Shown piece after piece: positions 23,022 to 31,780 of a stretch of DNA of 64,000 nucleotides (position 1 is the stretch's first letter; the number at the start of each line of letters is the position of its first letter). The notes beneath the pieces are model-generated. The model was not told where the DNA came from. It did not search any database and saw only the letters and a list, made by a program, of their open reading frames with translations. Both the position numbers and the translations under genes were made by a program. Source of the DNA: Gallionella sp. (GTDB lineage: Bacteria > Pseudomonadota > Gammaproteobacteria > Burkholderiales > Gallionellaceae). The stretch is taken from NCBI GenBank assembly GCA_030645535.1, contig JAUSNM010000103.1, positions 1 to 64,000 on the forward strand, in the 5' to 3' direction.

Positions 23022-24869
23022 TTACTCCTCCAGCGCCATTTCCAGCTCCAGCCAATTCTCTTCCAGCTCGTCGACTTTGGCCTGCACGATTTCGCGGCGG
23101 GCATTGAGCTTCGCAATGAAATCAGCGCTGCACTCAGAATAGGTAGCCGGATCGCCCAACTGGCCGTTGATCCCGGCAAGTTCGGTCTGTGCCTTGTTTA
23201 GCTCGGTTTCCAGGCGGGTTCGCTTCGATTGCAGCGCCTTTTTATTCGGCTTTGCTGCTGCAGCTTGTGACGTTTTTTCGGGCTTGGCCTGCACGGTTTC
23301 GCGCGGGCGGCGTGACTCTATCCAGCTCTTGTAGTCTTCCAGATCGCCGTCAAACAGGCGCGCTTCCCCGTCGGCTACCAGCCACAATTCATCCGCCACC
23401 GCACGGATCAGACTACGGTCATGGGAGACGATCACCACCGCACCCTTGTATTCTTCCAGTGCCAGCGTAAGGGCATCGCGCATGTCCAGATCGAGGTGGT
23501 TGGTGGGCTCATCGAGCAGCAACAGATGGGGTTTTTGCCAGGCCAGCAGGGCGAGTGCCAGCCGGCTTTTCTCACCCCCTGAAAAGCTCGCTACAGGACG
23601 ATCCTCAGCGTTGCCGGCAAGACCGAAGCGACCGAGGAAGGTGCGCAGCGCCAGCGTGGTTTCCTTCGGCGCGATTCGCTCCATGTGCTGCAATGGCGTG
23701 GCTGCGCTGTCGAGGTTTTCCAGCTGATGCTGGGCGAAGTAGCCGATACGAATGTCGGGGGTTACGTCCAGACGGCCTGTGGTGGGCTGAAGTTCACCCA
23801 CCAGCAGTTTGATCAGCGTGGATTTTCCGGCGCCGTTGGGCCCCAGCAACGCGATACGCGCACCAGCCCGCAGCACCATGTTTAGGTTTTTAAAGAGGCT
23901 TTTCTCGCCATAGGCGAAACCCATGTTATCCAGGCGCATCAACAGATCCGGACTGCGTTCGGGCGCTTCGATCTCAAGCTCAAAATGTCCATCGGTAATG
24001 TGAACGGCGGCGATGCGCGTGAGCCGCTCCAGTGCCTTGACGCGGCTTTGCGCCTGCTTGGCCTTGGTCGCCTGTGCCCGAAAGCGGCGCACGAAGTCTT
24101 CCAGATGAGCGATCTTCAGCTGTTGCGTCTGGAACGCCTGATTCTGCTGTGAAATCTTCTCGGCACGGGCGCGCTCGAAATCGTCGTAGTTCCCTGCGTA
24201 GCTGTCGATGACGCAATCGTGGACATGGGCGATGCGGTTGACGGTGGCGTTGAGAAATTCCCGGTCATGCGAGACCAGCAGTATGCTGCCGGGATAGCGT
24301 GCCAGATACTGTTCAAGCCAGAGGATCGCTTCCAGATCGAGGTGATTGGTGGGTTCATCCAGCAGCAGCAGATCCGCCCTGTGCATCAGCGCGCGCGCCA
24401 GGTTCAGACGCATGCGCCAGCCGCCGGAAAAACTGTCCACCTGTCGATCCAGGCTGTCCGTCTCAAAACCCAGTCCGCTCAGCAGTTGCGCGGCGCGTGC
24501 CTTTGCACCGTAACCGTCGATAGCCTCGAAGTGCTGCTGGGCTTCAAACCACGCCGTGTCATGCGTCCCCTTAGCCAGAATTTTCTCCAGCTGTCGCAAC
24601 TGTACATCGCCGTCGAGCACGAACTCCATGGCGCTCTGGTCTGAGTTGGCGATTTCCTGTTCGACATAAGCCATGGTCTTGCCGCTTTGCAGCGAAACTT
24701 CGCCGCTTTCAGGCTGGAGTTCGCCGCGTATCAGACGGAACAGGGTGGATTTGCCGCAGCCGTTTTTTCCGACCAGCCCGATGCGCTGATTGGCGAACGC
24801 CTGCAAATTCGCCTGCTGGAACAGCGGTGCGCCGCCCTGCAGGTAGGTCATGTTAAGTATATTGAGCAT
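23022..24869 (-). CDS. ABC-F family ATP-binding cassette protein (YheS/Uup-like)
   Basis: Two ATPase modules (GKNGCGKSTL, GPNGAGKSTL; LLLDEPTNHLDL twice), no TM segments. Confidence 0.93.
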   Translation of the reverse strand: MLNILNMTYLQGGAPLFQQANLQAFANQRIGLVGKNGCGKSTLFRLIRGELQPESGEVSLQSGKTMAYVEQEIANSDQSAMEFVLDGDVQLRQLEKILAKGTHDTAWFEAQQHFEAIDGYGAKARAAQLLSGLGFETDSLDRQVDSFSGGWRMRLNLARALMHRADLLLLDEPTNHLDLEAILWLEQYLARYPGSILLVSHDREFLNATVNRIAHVHDCVIDSYAGNYDDFERARAEKISQQNQAFQTQQLKIAHLEDFVRRFRAQATKAKQAQSRVKALERLTRIAAVHITDGHFELEIEAPERSPDLLMRLDNMGFAYGEKSLFKNLNMVLRAGARIALLGPNGAGKSTLIKLLVGELQPTTGRLDVTPDIRIGYFAQHQLENLDSAATPLQHMERIAPKETTLALRTFLGRFGLAGNAEDRPVASFSGGEKSRLALALLAWQKPHLLLLDEPTNHLDLDMRDALTLALEEYKGAVVIVSHDRSLIRAVADELWLVADGEARLFDGDLEDYKSWIESRRPRETVQAKPEKTSQAAAAKPNKKALQSKRTRLETELNKAQTELAGINGQLGDPATYSECSADFIAKLNARREIVQAKVDELEENWLELEMALEE

Positions 24870-25431
24870 GCCAATATGATAGCAGGGAACCCATATAAAT
24901 CCATTTTTGCGCGCGAATCACCGTGTTGCGTGCTCGCTCATTCCTGAGCGTAGCGGTCGTAGCTTTAGCTACGGGAACCGCGCGGCCTACTCCTTGCGGG
25001 TGCGCCTATCATATGTGGCTTCGGCATAAATATGCCTGTAAAGTCTTCGCCAAAACCTCCTGTTTTATAAAAACCGAAGGTTTTCTCGTCATTTTTTGCG
25101 CGACTCCTTGCGCTTTATCCCGAAAAAGTGGCTTTCTGAAGATTCCCAACAGCGTGATTCTGCATGCCCGGATTGAATTGCTCGAGACGCTCTCAAATTG
25201 ATGCTTGCCGCCCGTACAAATTTTACGACGCCGGGTGCTTTCACCTTGCGCAGGGCGCAACAGGTCCTGTGCATTGCGCCACATTTTTGAGGCATCCGGC
25301 ACAATACATTTAGCTATTAACGCCCTGCCAAAGATTCCGCCTTAGGTGATCTTTACCGCAGATTTGCATGCACTCCTGACTGACCGTCAATCCGTGCAGG
25401 TAGCCGCCGCTAATTTGCGCCTGTTGGCACA

Positions 25432-26460
25432 TCATATTTTGCGCACTCTTACCGAGTAATTTCCCATCCCGCTTGCACGATTGTAGTGCCGCACCTGCAC
25501 GAAGTAATCGCCGGCGATCAAATCTGCCGCAATGAGCGCGTTGGTACTGATACCGGAATCATCGTCTTCCGCGATCAGGGCCGTTTCACTGTTGGGGCCA
25601 AAGATTTTCATGACCACATCTGTCGGACCTTTAGTGTCAATAAGGTAACGTCCACCGACTTTGGCGGTGAAGCGGAAAATATCTTCTTCGCCCACCATGC
25701 CGATGGAGGCTTGCGTCCTTAACCGTGCATTGACTTTGAGTTCCTTCGCAACGGAAACCGGAGTAGCGGCTTTCGGGTACATCTTCGCTCCGGCGATGAA
25801 TTCCTTGTCTATGCGTGAAAGAACATCGTTCTCCCTGGTGCCGATGCCGTTCAGTGTCCAGCTGGCAGGGAAGAAATAGAGCATGATGGACTCGGGGTCG
25901 AATGCAGTTCCTTTAATCTGGTCTGCGCTGTATTTGTTCAGGACGTTGTGGCGCGCCGTCTGCTCATCCCAAAAATTAGGTGATTTGGCCAATTCACTAA
26001 TGACAACCTGCTCGTTCCACAGAATCCCCCCGGCAGGGTTCTGATGCTCGTGGGCAAGCCCGATGGCGTGACCGAATTCGTGAGCCGCCGTGCCGCCATC
26101 GAGGAAGCCCAGATTCATGGTGGGCGAATTCAAAGGAATGCCGCTGCAATCAGTGCCAATATAGGACCAGGCACCGTCATTAGGATCAAAGGCGATGCGA
26201 ATATCCGCATCGGGAGCATTATTGAAATCAAACTTGATGTTGGCAACCTGCATCCACCAACCGGCCTGTTCACGCGCTTTGGCCTGTTCGGCGGGCGTGC
26301 CGCCCATGAATCGCACATGCAGCGTCGAACCGTTCAGCCACGTCTTGCCGATCGGCGCCATGGCACGCATGCGGCCCCCTGGTCCAGTTGACGTAGCCTG
26401 AAAGCGCATCATGTCACGAGGCAAAATACGATCAATACAAACTTTTGGTCTGTCAGTCAT
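25432..26460 (-). CDS. M12A/astacin-like zinc metalloprotease with C-terminal pre-peptidase-like domain
   Basis: HEFGHAIGLAHEHQNP zinc site (HExxHxxGxxHE); SD GGGAGG upstream of ATG; C-terminal YFVQVRHYNRASGMGNYSVRV resembles PPC domain. Confidence 0.82.
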   Translation of the reverse strand: MTDRPKVCIDRILPRDMMRFQATSTGPGGRMRAMAPIGKTWLNGSTLHVRFMGGTPAEQAKAREQAGWWMQVANIKFDFNNAPDADIRIAFDPNDGAWSYIGTDCSGIPLNSPTMNLGFLDGGTAAHEFGHAIGLAHEHQNPAGGILWNEQVVISELAKSPNFWDEQTARHNVLNKYSADQIKGTAFDPESIMLYFFPASWTLNGIGTRENDVLSRIDKEFIAGAKMYPKAATPVSVAKELKVNARLRTQASIGMVGEEDIFRFTAKVGGRYLIDTKGPTDVVMKIFGPNSETALIAEDDDSGISTNALIAADLIAGDYFVQVRHYNRASGMGNYSVRVRKI

Positions 26461-26545
26461 TTCAAGTTCCTCCCGTTTTAGTGGTTAATTTCACTCAAGG
26501 AATAACTGAGGACAACGGATTATTCCCCCCAAATTATTGAATCAC

Positions 26546-26616
26546 ACCGTACCTGCCAACAGACCGCCGGTCAATATGCCAAACGGCCTAGGTATTTCGG
26601 CCTATGGGAGCCGGTT
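26546..26616 (-). promoter_or_regulatory. Repeated promoter-like element, copy 1 (upstream of metalloprotease)
   Basis: Minus strand: CATAGGCCGAAATACCTAGGCCGTTTGGCATATTGACC-(17 bp)-TACGGT. Confidence 0.65.
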
Positions 26617-26863
26617 AAAATTATTCGCGATGTTCCTGATTTGATGCTTGCCGCAAATAATAAACAACAGGCAGCCTGTCTGTCTCATCTCGCAACCATT
26701 TGAGTTGATTGATGCAATCACTATCCGAGAAAATTCGACAGCCGGCTATAATTACTTCAGCCCGACCAGTCTGCCCGGCGAAATCTGTCCTTCCCCCAAC
26801 AGGCTGCACCACCCCCTCCCCGGTACTTACGAGCCAGACCGGGGCCAAAGATACGCTTAGCAA

Positions 26864-28018
26864 CTAGCTTGAACTAACAGGAACATTATTGTTCGATGTT
26901 GGTGGTGTTTCAGGTGCAGGCGCGGCCGGACCCGATCGGCTTGGCAAAGCTTGTTGAACAGCATTCAATATCTCAGCTGTCTGACCCGGGGCTGCCGTTA
27001 CCGCTGCATTCGTGATCGCATCCACCTGATCCGGGGCGGCAATTACCGCAGCCGTTGTTATAGCGACGGCCTGATCTGGAGCAGCCGTTATCGCAGCAGT
27101 CGTGATCGCAGCCGCCTGATCATGGGCTGTCGTTACCGCTGCAGTCGTGATCTCGGCAGCCTGATCCGGTGCTGCATTAACCGCTGCTGCTGTTACGGAA
27201 ACAGCAGCTTGCGGCGCAAAACTGATAATACCCACTGTTACGACAGATGGCTGAATTCCGACTTGTATCATGGCCAGTGCCAAATCCGCCGGTGTTACCC
27301 CCGGAAACTTGGCGCTAATAGCCTGAGCTATCGCAGTCAATGCCTGTGCGGTCGGTGGAGGGGGAGCAGTACCCGCAACAGGAGTTGGAGCTGGGTTGTT
27401 GGATGGAATCGGGGTGGACTGCGTTTGCAGAAAAACAGTTTGCGACACTGAAGTTAACACTGGGGTTGCTGAAGGCGAAGCTACTAAACCGGTCTGCCCC
27501 GCATTAAACTGCCTCGCACTGTTTTCCGTTTGCATTATCACAGAACCTTGAGTCACCTGACCCAGCATGGCCTCGATTGCTGCCTGCAATTCCACCATAA
27601 AGTCGGTACCTCGAATCCCTATGGTCGCATTCGGTGTCGACAATTTAAAAGCTTGCTTGTTACGCTCACCAATCAGTCCGGTGACGGCACGCAAGCCGCC
27701 TTTCAACAACGAAAAGAAAATATTGCTGTTCTCAATACGTTCAGCATTGTAATAATATTTGTTTATCCGGAAAGAAGTATTAGACCTGAGAACAATTAAC
27801 TGCCCATCTTCGAATTTCAGAACTGCGCGGCTCCGGTTTCCGGTTGTGACGATCGTATTATCGTCCAGTGGCATACTGTTGGTTGCCGGTTGGGGGACGC
27901 TGCCCGCCACTGCCACCTTCACATCCCCGGCATACTCATAGATATATCCACCTCTGGCCCATGCAGATGAAGTTGTACTTAATAAAATCATCAAGACCGA
28001 TAATTTCAACATGTTCAT
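26864..28018 (-). CDS. Secreted FecR-domain protein with Ala-rich C-terminal tandem repeats
   Basis: Signal peptide MNMLKLSVLMILLSTTSSAWA; FecR-like VLKFEDGQLIVLRSNTSFRINKY and LSTPNATIGIRGTDF; SD AAGGA before ATG at 28018. Confidence 0.82.
   Translation of the reverse strand: MNMLKLSVLMILLSTTSSAWARGGYIYEYAGDVKVAVAGSVPQPATNSMPLDDNTIVTTGNRSRAVLKFEDGQLIVLRSNTSFRINKYYYNAERIENSNIFFSLLKGGLRAVTGLIGERNKQAFKLSTPNATIGIRGTDFMVELQAAIEAMLGQVTQGSVIMQTENSARQFNAGQTGLVASPSATPVLTSVSQTVFLQTQSTPIPSNNPAPTPVAGTAPPPPTAQALTAIAQAISAKFPGVTPADLALAMIQVGIQPSVVTVGIISFAPQAAVSVTAAAVNAAPDQAAEITTAAVTTAHDQAAAITTAAITAAPDQAVAITTAAVIAAPDQVDAITNAAVTAAPGQTAEILNAVQQALPSRSGPAAPAPETPPTSNNNVPVSSS
26963..27187 (-). repeat. Five consecutive 15-aa (45-bp) tandem repeats inside the FecR-domain protein
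   Basis: AAVNAAPDQAAEITT / AAVTTAHDQAAAITT / AAITAAPDQAVAITT / AAVIAAPDQVDAITN / AAVTAAPGQTAEILN. Confidence 0.92.
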
Positions 28019-28167
28019 TTCATGTCCTTCACCGTTCACCGGCTTTAAGCCTGGAGCTCCGGGCAAATCAGGGACCATAAATCAGAAGCAGACTCGAAAT
28101 TAACAAGAAAATTTGCAGTAATTACACAGCCGGGTCAGACCTGTTTCGCCCCAAATCACTAGCTCGA

Positions 28168-28236
28168 ACCCTACCCCTTCACAGACCATCGGTCAATATG
28201 CCAAAAAGCCTATGTATTCTGGCCTACTTGAACCGG
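28168..28236 (-). promoter_or_regulatory. Repeated promoter-like element, copy 2 (upstream of FecR-domain gene)
   Basis: Minus strand: GTAGGCCAGAATACATAGGCTTTTTGGCATATTGACC-(17 bp)-TAGGGT. Confidence 0.65.
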
Positions 28237-28281
28237 AACCATACCCAAATCCTCGCTTCTTTCTCCCGAATTCGGAACCTG

Positions 28282-29259
28282 TTACTTCCATCGCGCCCTG
28301 CTCCATTCGCGCTGCCGGCTCTCATCGAGAAAAGTCCAGGCGACGATCCGGCTCTTCTTCTGTCCTTGCGCCATCTCTATCGTCCTGTAATCTGTCACAC
28401 CCGCTTTTTTCAGCGCGCGATAAACGCCGGGCAGACTGGCCGACTTCGAGATCAGCGCAGTGAACCACATGCAATTTACCTCTGCACTCTCAACTATCAT
28501 GCGGCACACGAAAGCCTCCTCACCGCCACGGCACCATAGCTCCGCGCCCTGCCCGCCAAAATTCAGCGCAGGTTTTCGCGCGACATCACGGCCAAGATTC
28601 TTCCACTTGCGCTGCGTGCCTAAATTGGCTTCAGCCAGCGACGCATGAAAAGGTGGGTTGCACAGCGTAAGGTCGAACACCTCATCAGGTCGCACAACAC
28701 CCTTGAAGATATCCTGTGATGACGTTTGCACGCGCAACTCGATCGCTTCGCTCAATCCGCTGTTCGCATCCAGGATACGTTGCGCATTGGCTATGGCTTT
28801 TGGATCGATGTCGGAACCTGCGAACTGCCAGCCGTAAGAACGATGACCGATCAGCGGATAGATGCAGTTTGCACCGGTGCCGATGTCGAGCGCCCGTATT
28901 GATGCACCGGTTGGCACAACACCGCCATTGCTCTCAGCCAACAGATCGGCCAGGTAATGCAGATAATCAGCCCTGCCGGGAATGGGCGGGCACAAGTATT
29001 GCGCCGGTATATCCCATTCTTTAATGCCGTAACTGCTCATTAACAAGGCGCGGTTGAGCGCTTTGACGGCAGCCGGATCGGCGAAGTCGATGGACTCATC
29101 GCCATAGGCATTGGGCGACACGAATGCCGCCAGCTCGGGACTGGCTGCGATGAGCTGTTTGAAGTCATAACGACCACGATGCGGATTGCGCGGGTGCAGG
29201 CTGGTTTTTTCGACCGGTGCGGCATGGCCCTTCGCGGCATCAATTGATTTATTTTTCAT
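28282..29259 (-). CDS. rlmF: 23S rRNA (adenine(1618)-N(6))-methyltransferase
   Basis: [60 protein letters not shown]. Confidence 0.93.
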   Translation of the reverse strand: MKNKSIDAAKGHAAPVEKTSLHPRNPHRGRYDFKQLIAASPELAAFVSPNAYGDESIDFADPAAVKALNRALLMSSYGIKEWDIPAQYLCPPIPGRADYLHYLADLLAESNGGVVPTGASIRALDIGTGANCIYPLIGHRSYGWQFAGSDIDPKAIANAQRILDANSGLSEAIELRVQTSSQDIFKGVVRPDEVFDLTLCNPPFHASLAEANLGTQRKWKNLGRDVARKPALNFGGQGAELWCRGGEEAFVCRMIVESAEVNCMWFTALISKSASLPGVYRALKKAGVTDYRTIEMAQGQKKSRIVAWTFLDESRQREWSRARWK

Positions 29260-29417
29260 GCTACATTATCCCATCTAAATCTTGCATCTGGTTTCCGACC
29301 GCGCTTCGAGACACTTGGTGCAGCCCTGCCCAAGTCTTCTGCATATCGAATTTTTGAAGCAGACCGTGGTTTCACCTTCTTCTTGCCTGGATACGGCAAA
29401 GCCGTATAATATGCGCC

Positions 29418-29741
29418 ATGCACACATTTATTGAATTGCCCACCTTCACTCGCTATGCCGCTGATTATTTCAGCGAAATTGAGTTGACTGAATTACAGGT
29501 GGCGCTGTCAAAAAATCCAAATCAGGGCGACGTAGTTCCTGGCACGCGGGGTGTCCGAAAGGTGCGCTGGGCGCGTGCGGGCATGGGCAAGCGTGGCGGA
29601 GTGCGGGTACTGTACTACGTACAGGATACGCTTGGCCGCATCTGGTTACTGACTGTGTATGCCAAAAGTGCGCGCGAAAATATCGCCGCTTCCACCTTGA
29701 ATGCTTTGCGGGAGATTGCCGATCATGCCGAAATTATCTGA
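29418..29741 (+). CDS. HigB/RelE-superfamily toxin-like protein
   Basis: 107 aa, GTRGVRKVRWARAGMGKRGGVRVLYYVQDTLGRIWLLTVYAKSARENI; overlaps downstream antitoxin. Confidence 0.87.
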   Translation: MHTFIELPTFTRYAADYFSEIELTELQVALSKNPNQGDVVPGTRGVRKVRWARAGMGKRGGVRVLYYVQDTLGRIWLLTVYAKSARENIAASTLNALREIADHAEII

Positions 29742-30057
29742 AACCGAGTTGCTGGTGCGCGATGCCCAGCGTGATTTAAACGCCGAACTGCTTGAATCTG
29801 TCGAGCAAATGAAAGCAGGAAAGGTGGGACGGGTGTCAGTGGTGACGCGTGATGGTCGTGTCATTAATTCACCCGTAGCTAAGGCCCGTGTTATTTCCGG
29901 GCTGTCGCAGGCACAATTTGCTGCGTTGATGGGTGTTTCATTGCGTACGCTGCAGGAGTGGGAACAAGGTCGGCGTAAGCCATCCGGTGCTGCCCAAACA
30001 CTGTTGCGTGTGGCAGAGACTCATCCAGAGGTACTGCGCGAACTCCTCGCGGCGTAA
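29725..30057 (+). CDS. XRE-family antitoxin (HigA-like)
   Basis: HTH: ISGLSQAQFAALMGVSLRTLQEWEQGRRKPSGAAQTLLRV; start MPKLSETELL overlaps toxin end. Confidence 0.87.
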   Translation: MPKLSETELLVRDAQRDLNAELLESVEQMKAGKVGRVSVVTRDGRVINSPVAKARVISGLSQAQFAALMGVSLRTLQEWEQGRRKPSGAAQTLLRVAETHPEVLRELLAA

Positions 30058-30196
30058 TACTCAGGCTGCGTCATCCCGGAACCTGCCGGCATGCTCAGAT
30101 ACGCGTGACCGGCTTGTAGCCAGAGGTTTATGTCAACGGTGGAAAAATGAATAAACCAGTCGAGTCCGGCCCTGACGCCATTGAAAAGATCAGCAG

Positions 30197-30490
30197 ATGA
30201 ATACAGACGATACAAGCGATAGCCCAGTCATTACGTGCAGCACCTGCAAAGCCTGCTGCTGCCGGCTGGAGGTGATGTTGATGGGTGACGATGAAATACC
30301 AATCGAATTGACGGAACAGGACCGTTGGGGCGGATGGGTCATGGCGCGTCTGGACGACGGCTGGTGCGCGGCATTGGACAGAAAAACCATGCTGTGCACG
30401 ATTTATGAGATCCGACCGATGATCTGCGGCGAATATCAGGCGGGCGACAGCGACTGCATGCAGCAACGACTGCTGCACCACATCGATTGA
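30197..30490 (+). CDS. YkgJ-family cysteine cluster protein
   Basis: CSTCKACCCRLEV...CAALDRKTMLCTIYEIRPMICGEYQ. Confidence 0.85.
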   Translation: MNTDDTSDSPVITCSTCKACCCRLEVMLMGDDEIPIELTEQDRWGGWVMARLDDGWCAALDRKTMLCTIYEIRPMICGEYQAGDSDCMQQRLLHHID

Positions 30491-30587
30491 AATCTATGGC
30501 GTTCAGATTCATGCAGGAGACCGACCCCTGAATCGTGCGCTGAGGTTGGCTGGATGCGTGATTGCAAGACTTACCCATAACATCGCG

Positions 30588-31097
30588 CTAATACCTCATT
30601 CGATGAACAAGGTTTTCCATCTCTGACCACCATGATACCAAGGTGTCTATGGCGTCTCCTGGCAGTTCGGCAAGACTCTTCGGGTGACGAAACGACGTAA
30701 GTCCGTCTTCTATACCACCCGCGTAGAAGACGAGAGGGATACCGGAAATGTGTGCAGTATGATCACGCATTGCTTTTGCTTGGGCCAGCCAACTGGATGG
30801 ATCAGTTTCAAGTTTGTATAGCTCGACCAGCTTCGGACTGACGCAGCCTTGTTTCTTGAGCGCAATCCGCATGTTACCGAGCGTGACAGACTCCAGCGAA
30901 AGGCCGCAACCCAAGTCCACGTTCAGTTCTTGAAACAATGCCGCATAACCACCAAACAGCTGCGCGAAAATCGCTTCTTGGTGTGCCCGTTCAAAATCGT
31001 GGCCTCGCCCAATCGGCTGCACTTTCAGTTCGTCGAGATGCACCTTCGCATAGCGCAACTTTGCATCCGTCCTGGACCTCAATACTTCATCAGCCAT
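30588..31097 (-). CDS. Hypothetical protein with possible HEPN-type RxxxxH motif
   Basis: Helical protein with AMRDHTAHISG (R-x4-H); start set at MADEVLRS (tracked ORF extends to 31148). Confidence 0.55.
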   Translation of the reverse strand: MADEVLRSRTDAKLRYAKVHLDELKVQPIGRGHDFERAHQEAIFAQLFGGYAALFQELNVDLGCGLSLESVTLGNMRIALKKQGCVSPKLVELYKLETDPSSWLAQAKAMRDHTAHISGIPLVFYAGGIEDGLTSFRHPKSLAELPGDAIDTLVSWWSEMENLVHRMRY

Positions 31098-31163
31098 ATT
31101 CGTGTGACCTAATATCGAACGAAGGAACGGTGCTTTTTTGCGCAGCACCGCTCGAAAGCGTGG

Positions 31164-31439
31164 TTAGCGTAATGGAGAAACATATGAATACTCAGAAGGA
31201 AGATCATCAAAATACAGAACGCGATGAGGAACTTCACGACCTGTTGCGAGATATATGATGGCTGCAAGGACAGGTGTGTCAATTGGAAGCGTCAGCAGCC
31301 AAACGCCTTCGGTGGGTCTTTTATGATCTCCGGGAGGCGGAGAAATGCCGGATACTTCGGCTAAAAATGCTGGCCACTGCCCCGTGGTGTTATTTATCTT
31401 TCCAAGTGGCTGCGATATTAAGACGACGGCAAAAGGCAT
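31164..31439 (-). CDS. Hypothetical 91-aa protein
   Basis: SD GGAGGTTCAC before ATG at 31439: MPFAVVLISQPLGKINNTTGQWPAFLAEVSGISPPPGDHKRPTEGVWLLTLPIDTPVLAAIIYLATGREVPHRVLYFDD...; downstream of repeat promoter copy 3. Confidence 0.5.
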   Translation of the reverse strand: MPFAVVLISQPLGKINNTTGQWPAFLAEVSGISPPPGDHKRPTEGVWLLTLPIDTPVLAAIIYLATGREVPHRVLYFDDLPSEYSYVSPLR

Positions 31440-31566
31440 GTGAACCTCCGGTGAATAGTGAAACGGCAAACCCTTACGTTAAGCAGTCACCCTCAAACCT
31501 GACAGCCAACACACTCGGCAATTTTGCAGACAGTCATCCAGAAGTTACCGGCGGCGTATATGCCGT

Positions 31567-31641
31567 CACGCAGAACCATACTCGCTCGCAGAGTGACGGT
31601 CTATATGCCAAACGGCCTATGTATTTAGGTCTACGAGAGCA
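31567..31641 (-). promoter_or_regulatory. Repeated promoter-like element, copy 3 (upstream of 91-aa ORF)
   Basis: Minus strand: CGTAGACCTAAATACATAGGCCGTTTGGCATATAGACC-(17 bp)-TATGGT; about 90% identical to copy 4 over 75 bp. Confidence 0.6.
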
Positions 31642-31724
31642 AATTACGGCTCGGCAATCCACGCACCTGCCCTCTCCACAACCCACTGAGCGTAGCGGTC
31701 TGCGGGAACCGCAGAAAAACCTGT

Positions 31725-31764
31725 CCTGCCCCTGTTGGTCTCCGACAGATCCAAACAGGGCAGG
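31725..31764 (-). terminator. Hairpin just downstream of the Asp-box gene, possible terminator
   Basis: cctgcccctgttgg ... ccaaacagggcagg inverted repeat 17 bp past the stop; no strong T-tract. Confidence 0.4.
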
Positions 31765-31780
31765 CCGTCTGAGAAGTAAT

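Noticed and set aside
26963-27187. Tandem 45-bp repeats considered as a CRISPR array
   Set aside because: Units are contiguous, in frame and coding, with no spacers.
31184-31258. 24-aa plus-strand ORF MNTQKEDHQNTERDEELHDLLRDI with an SD
   Set aside because: Very short and antisense to the 91-aa ORF; cannot be decided from sequence alone.
29418-31439. Prophage or integrative element hosting the TA cluster
   Set aside because: No integrase, transposase, att-like direct repeats or phage structural genes seen in the window.
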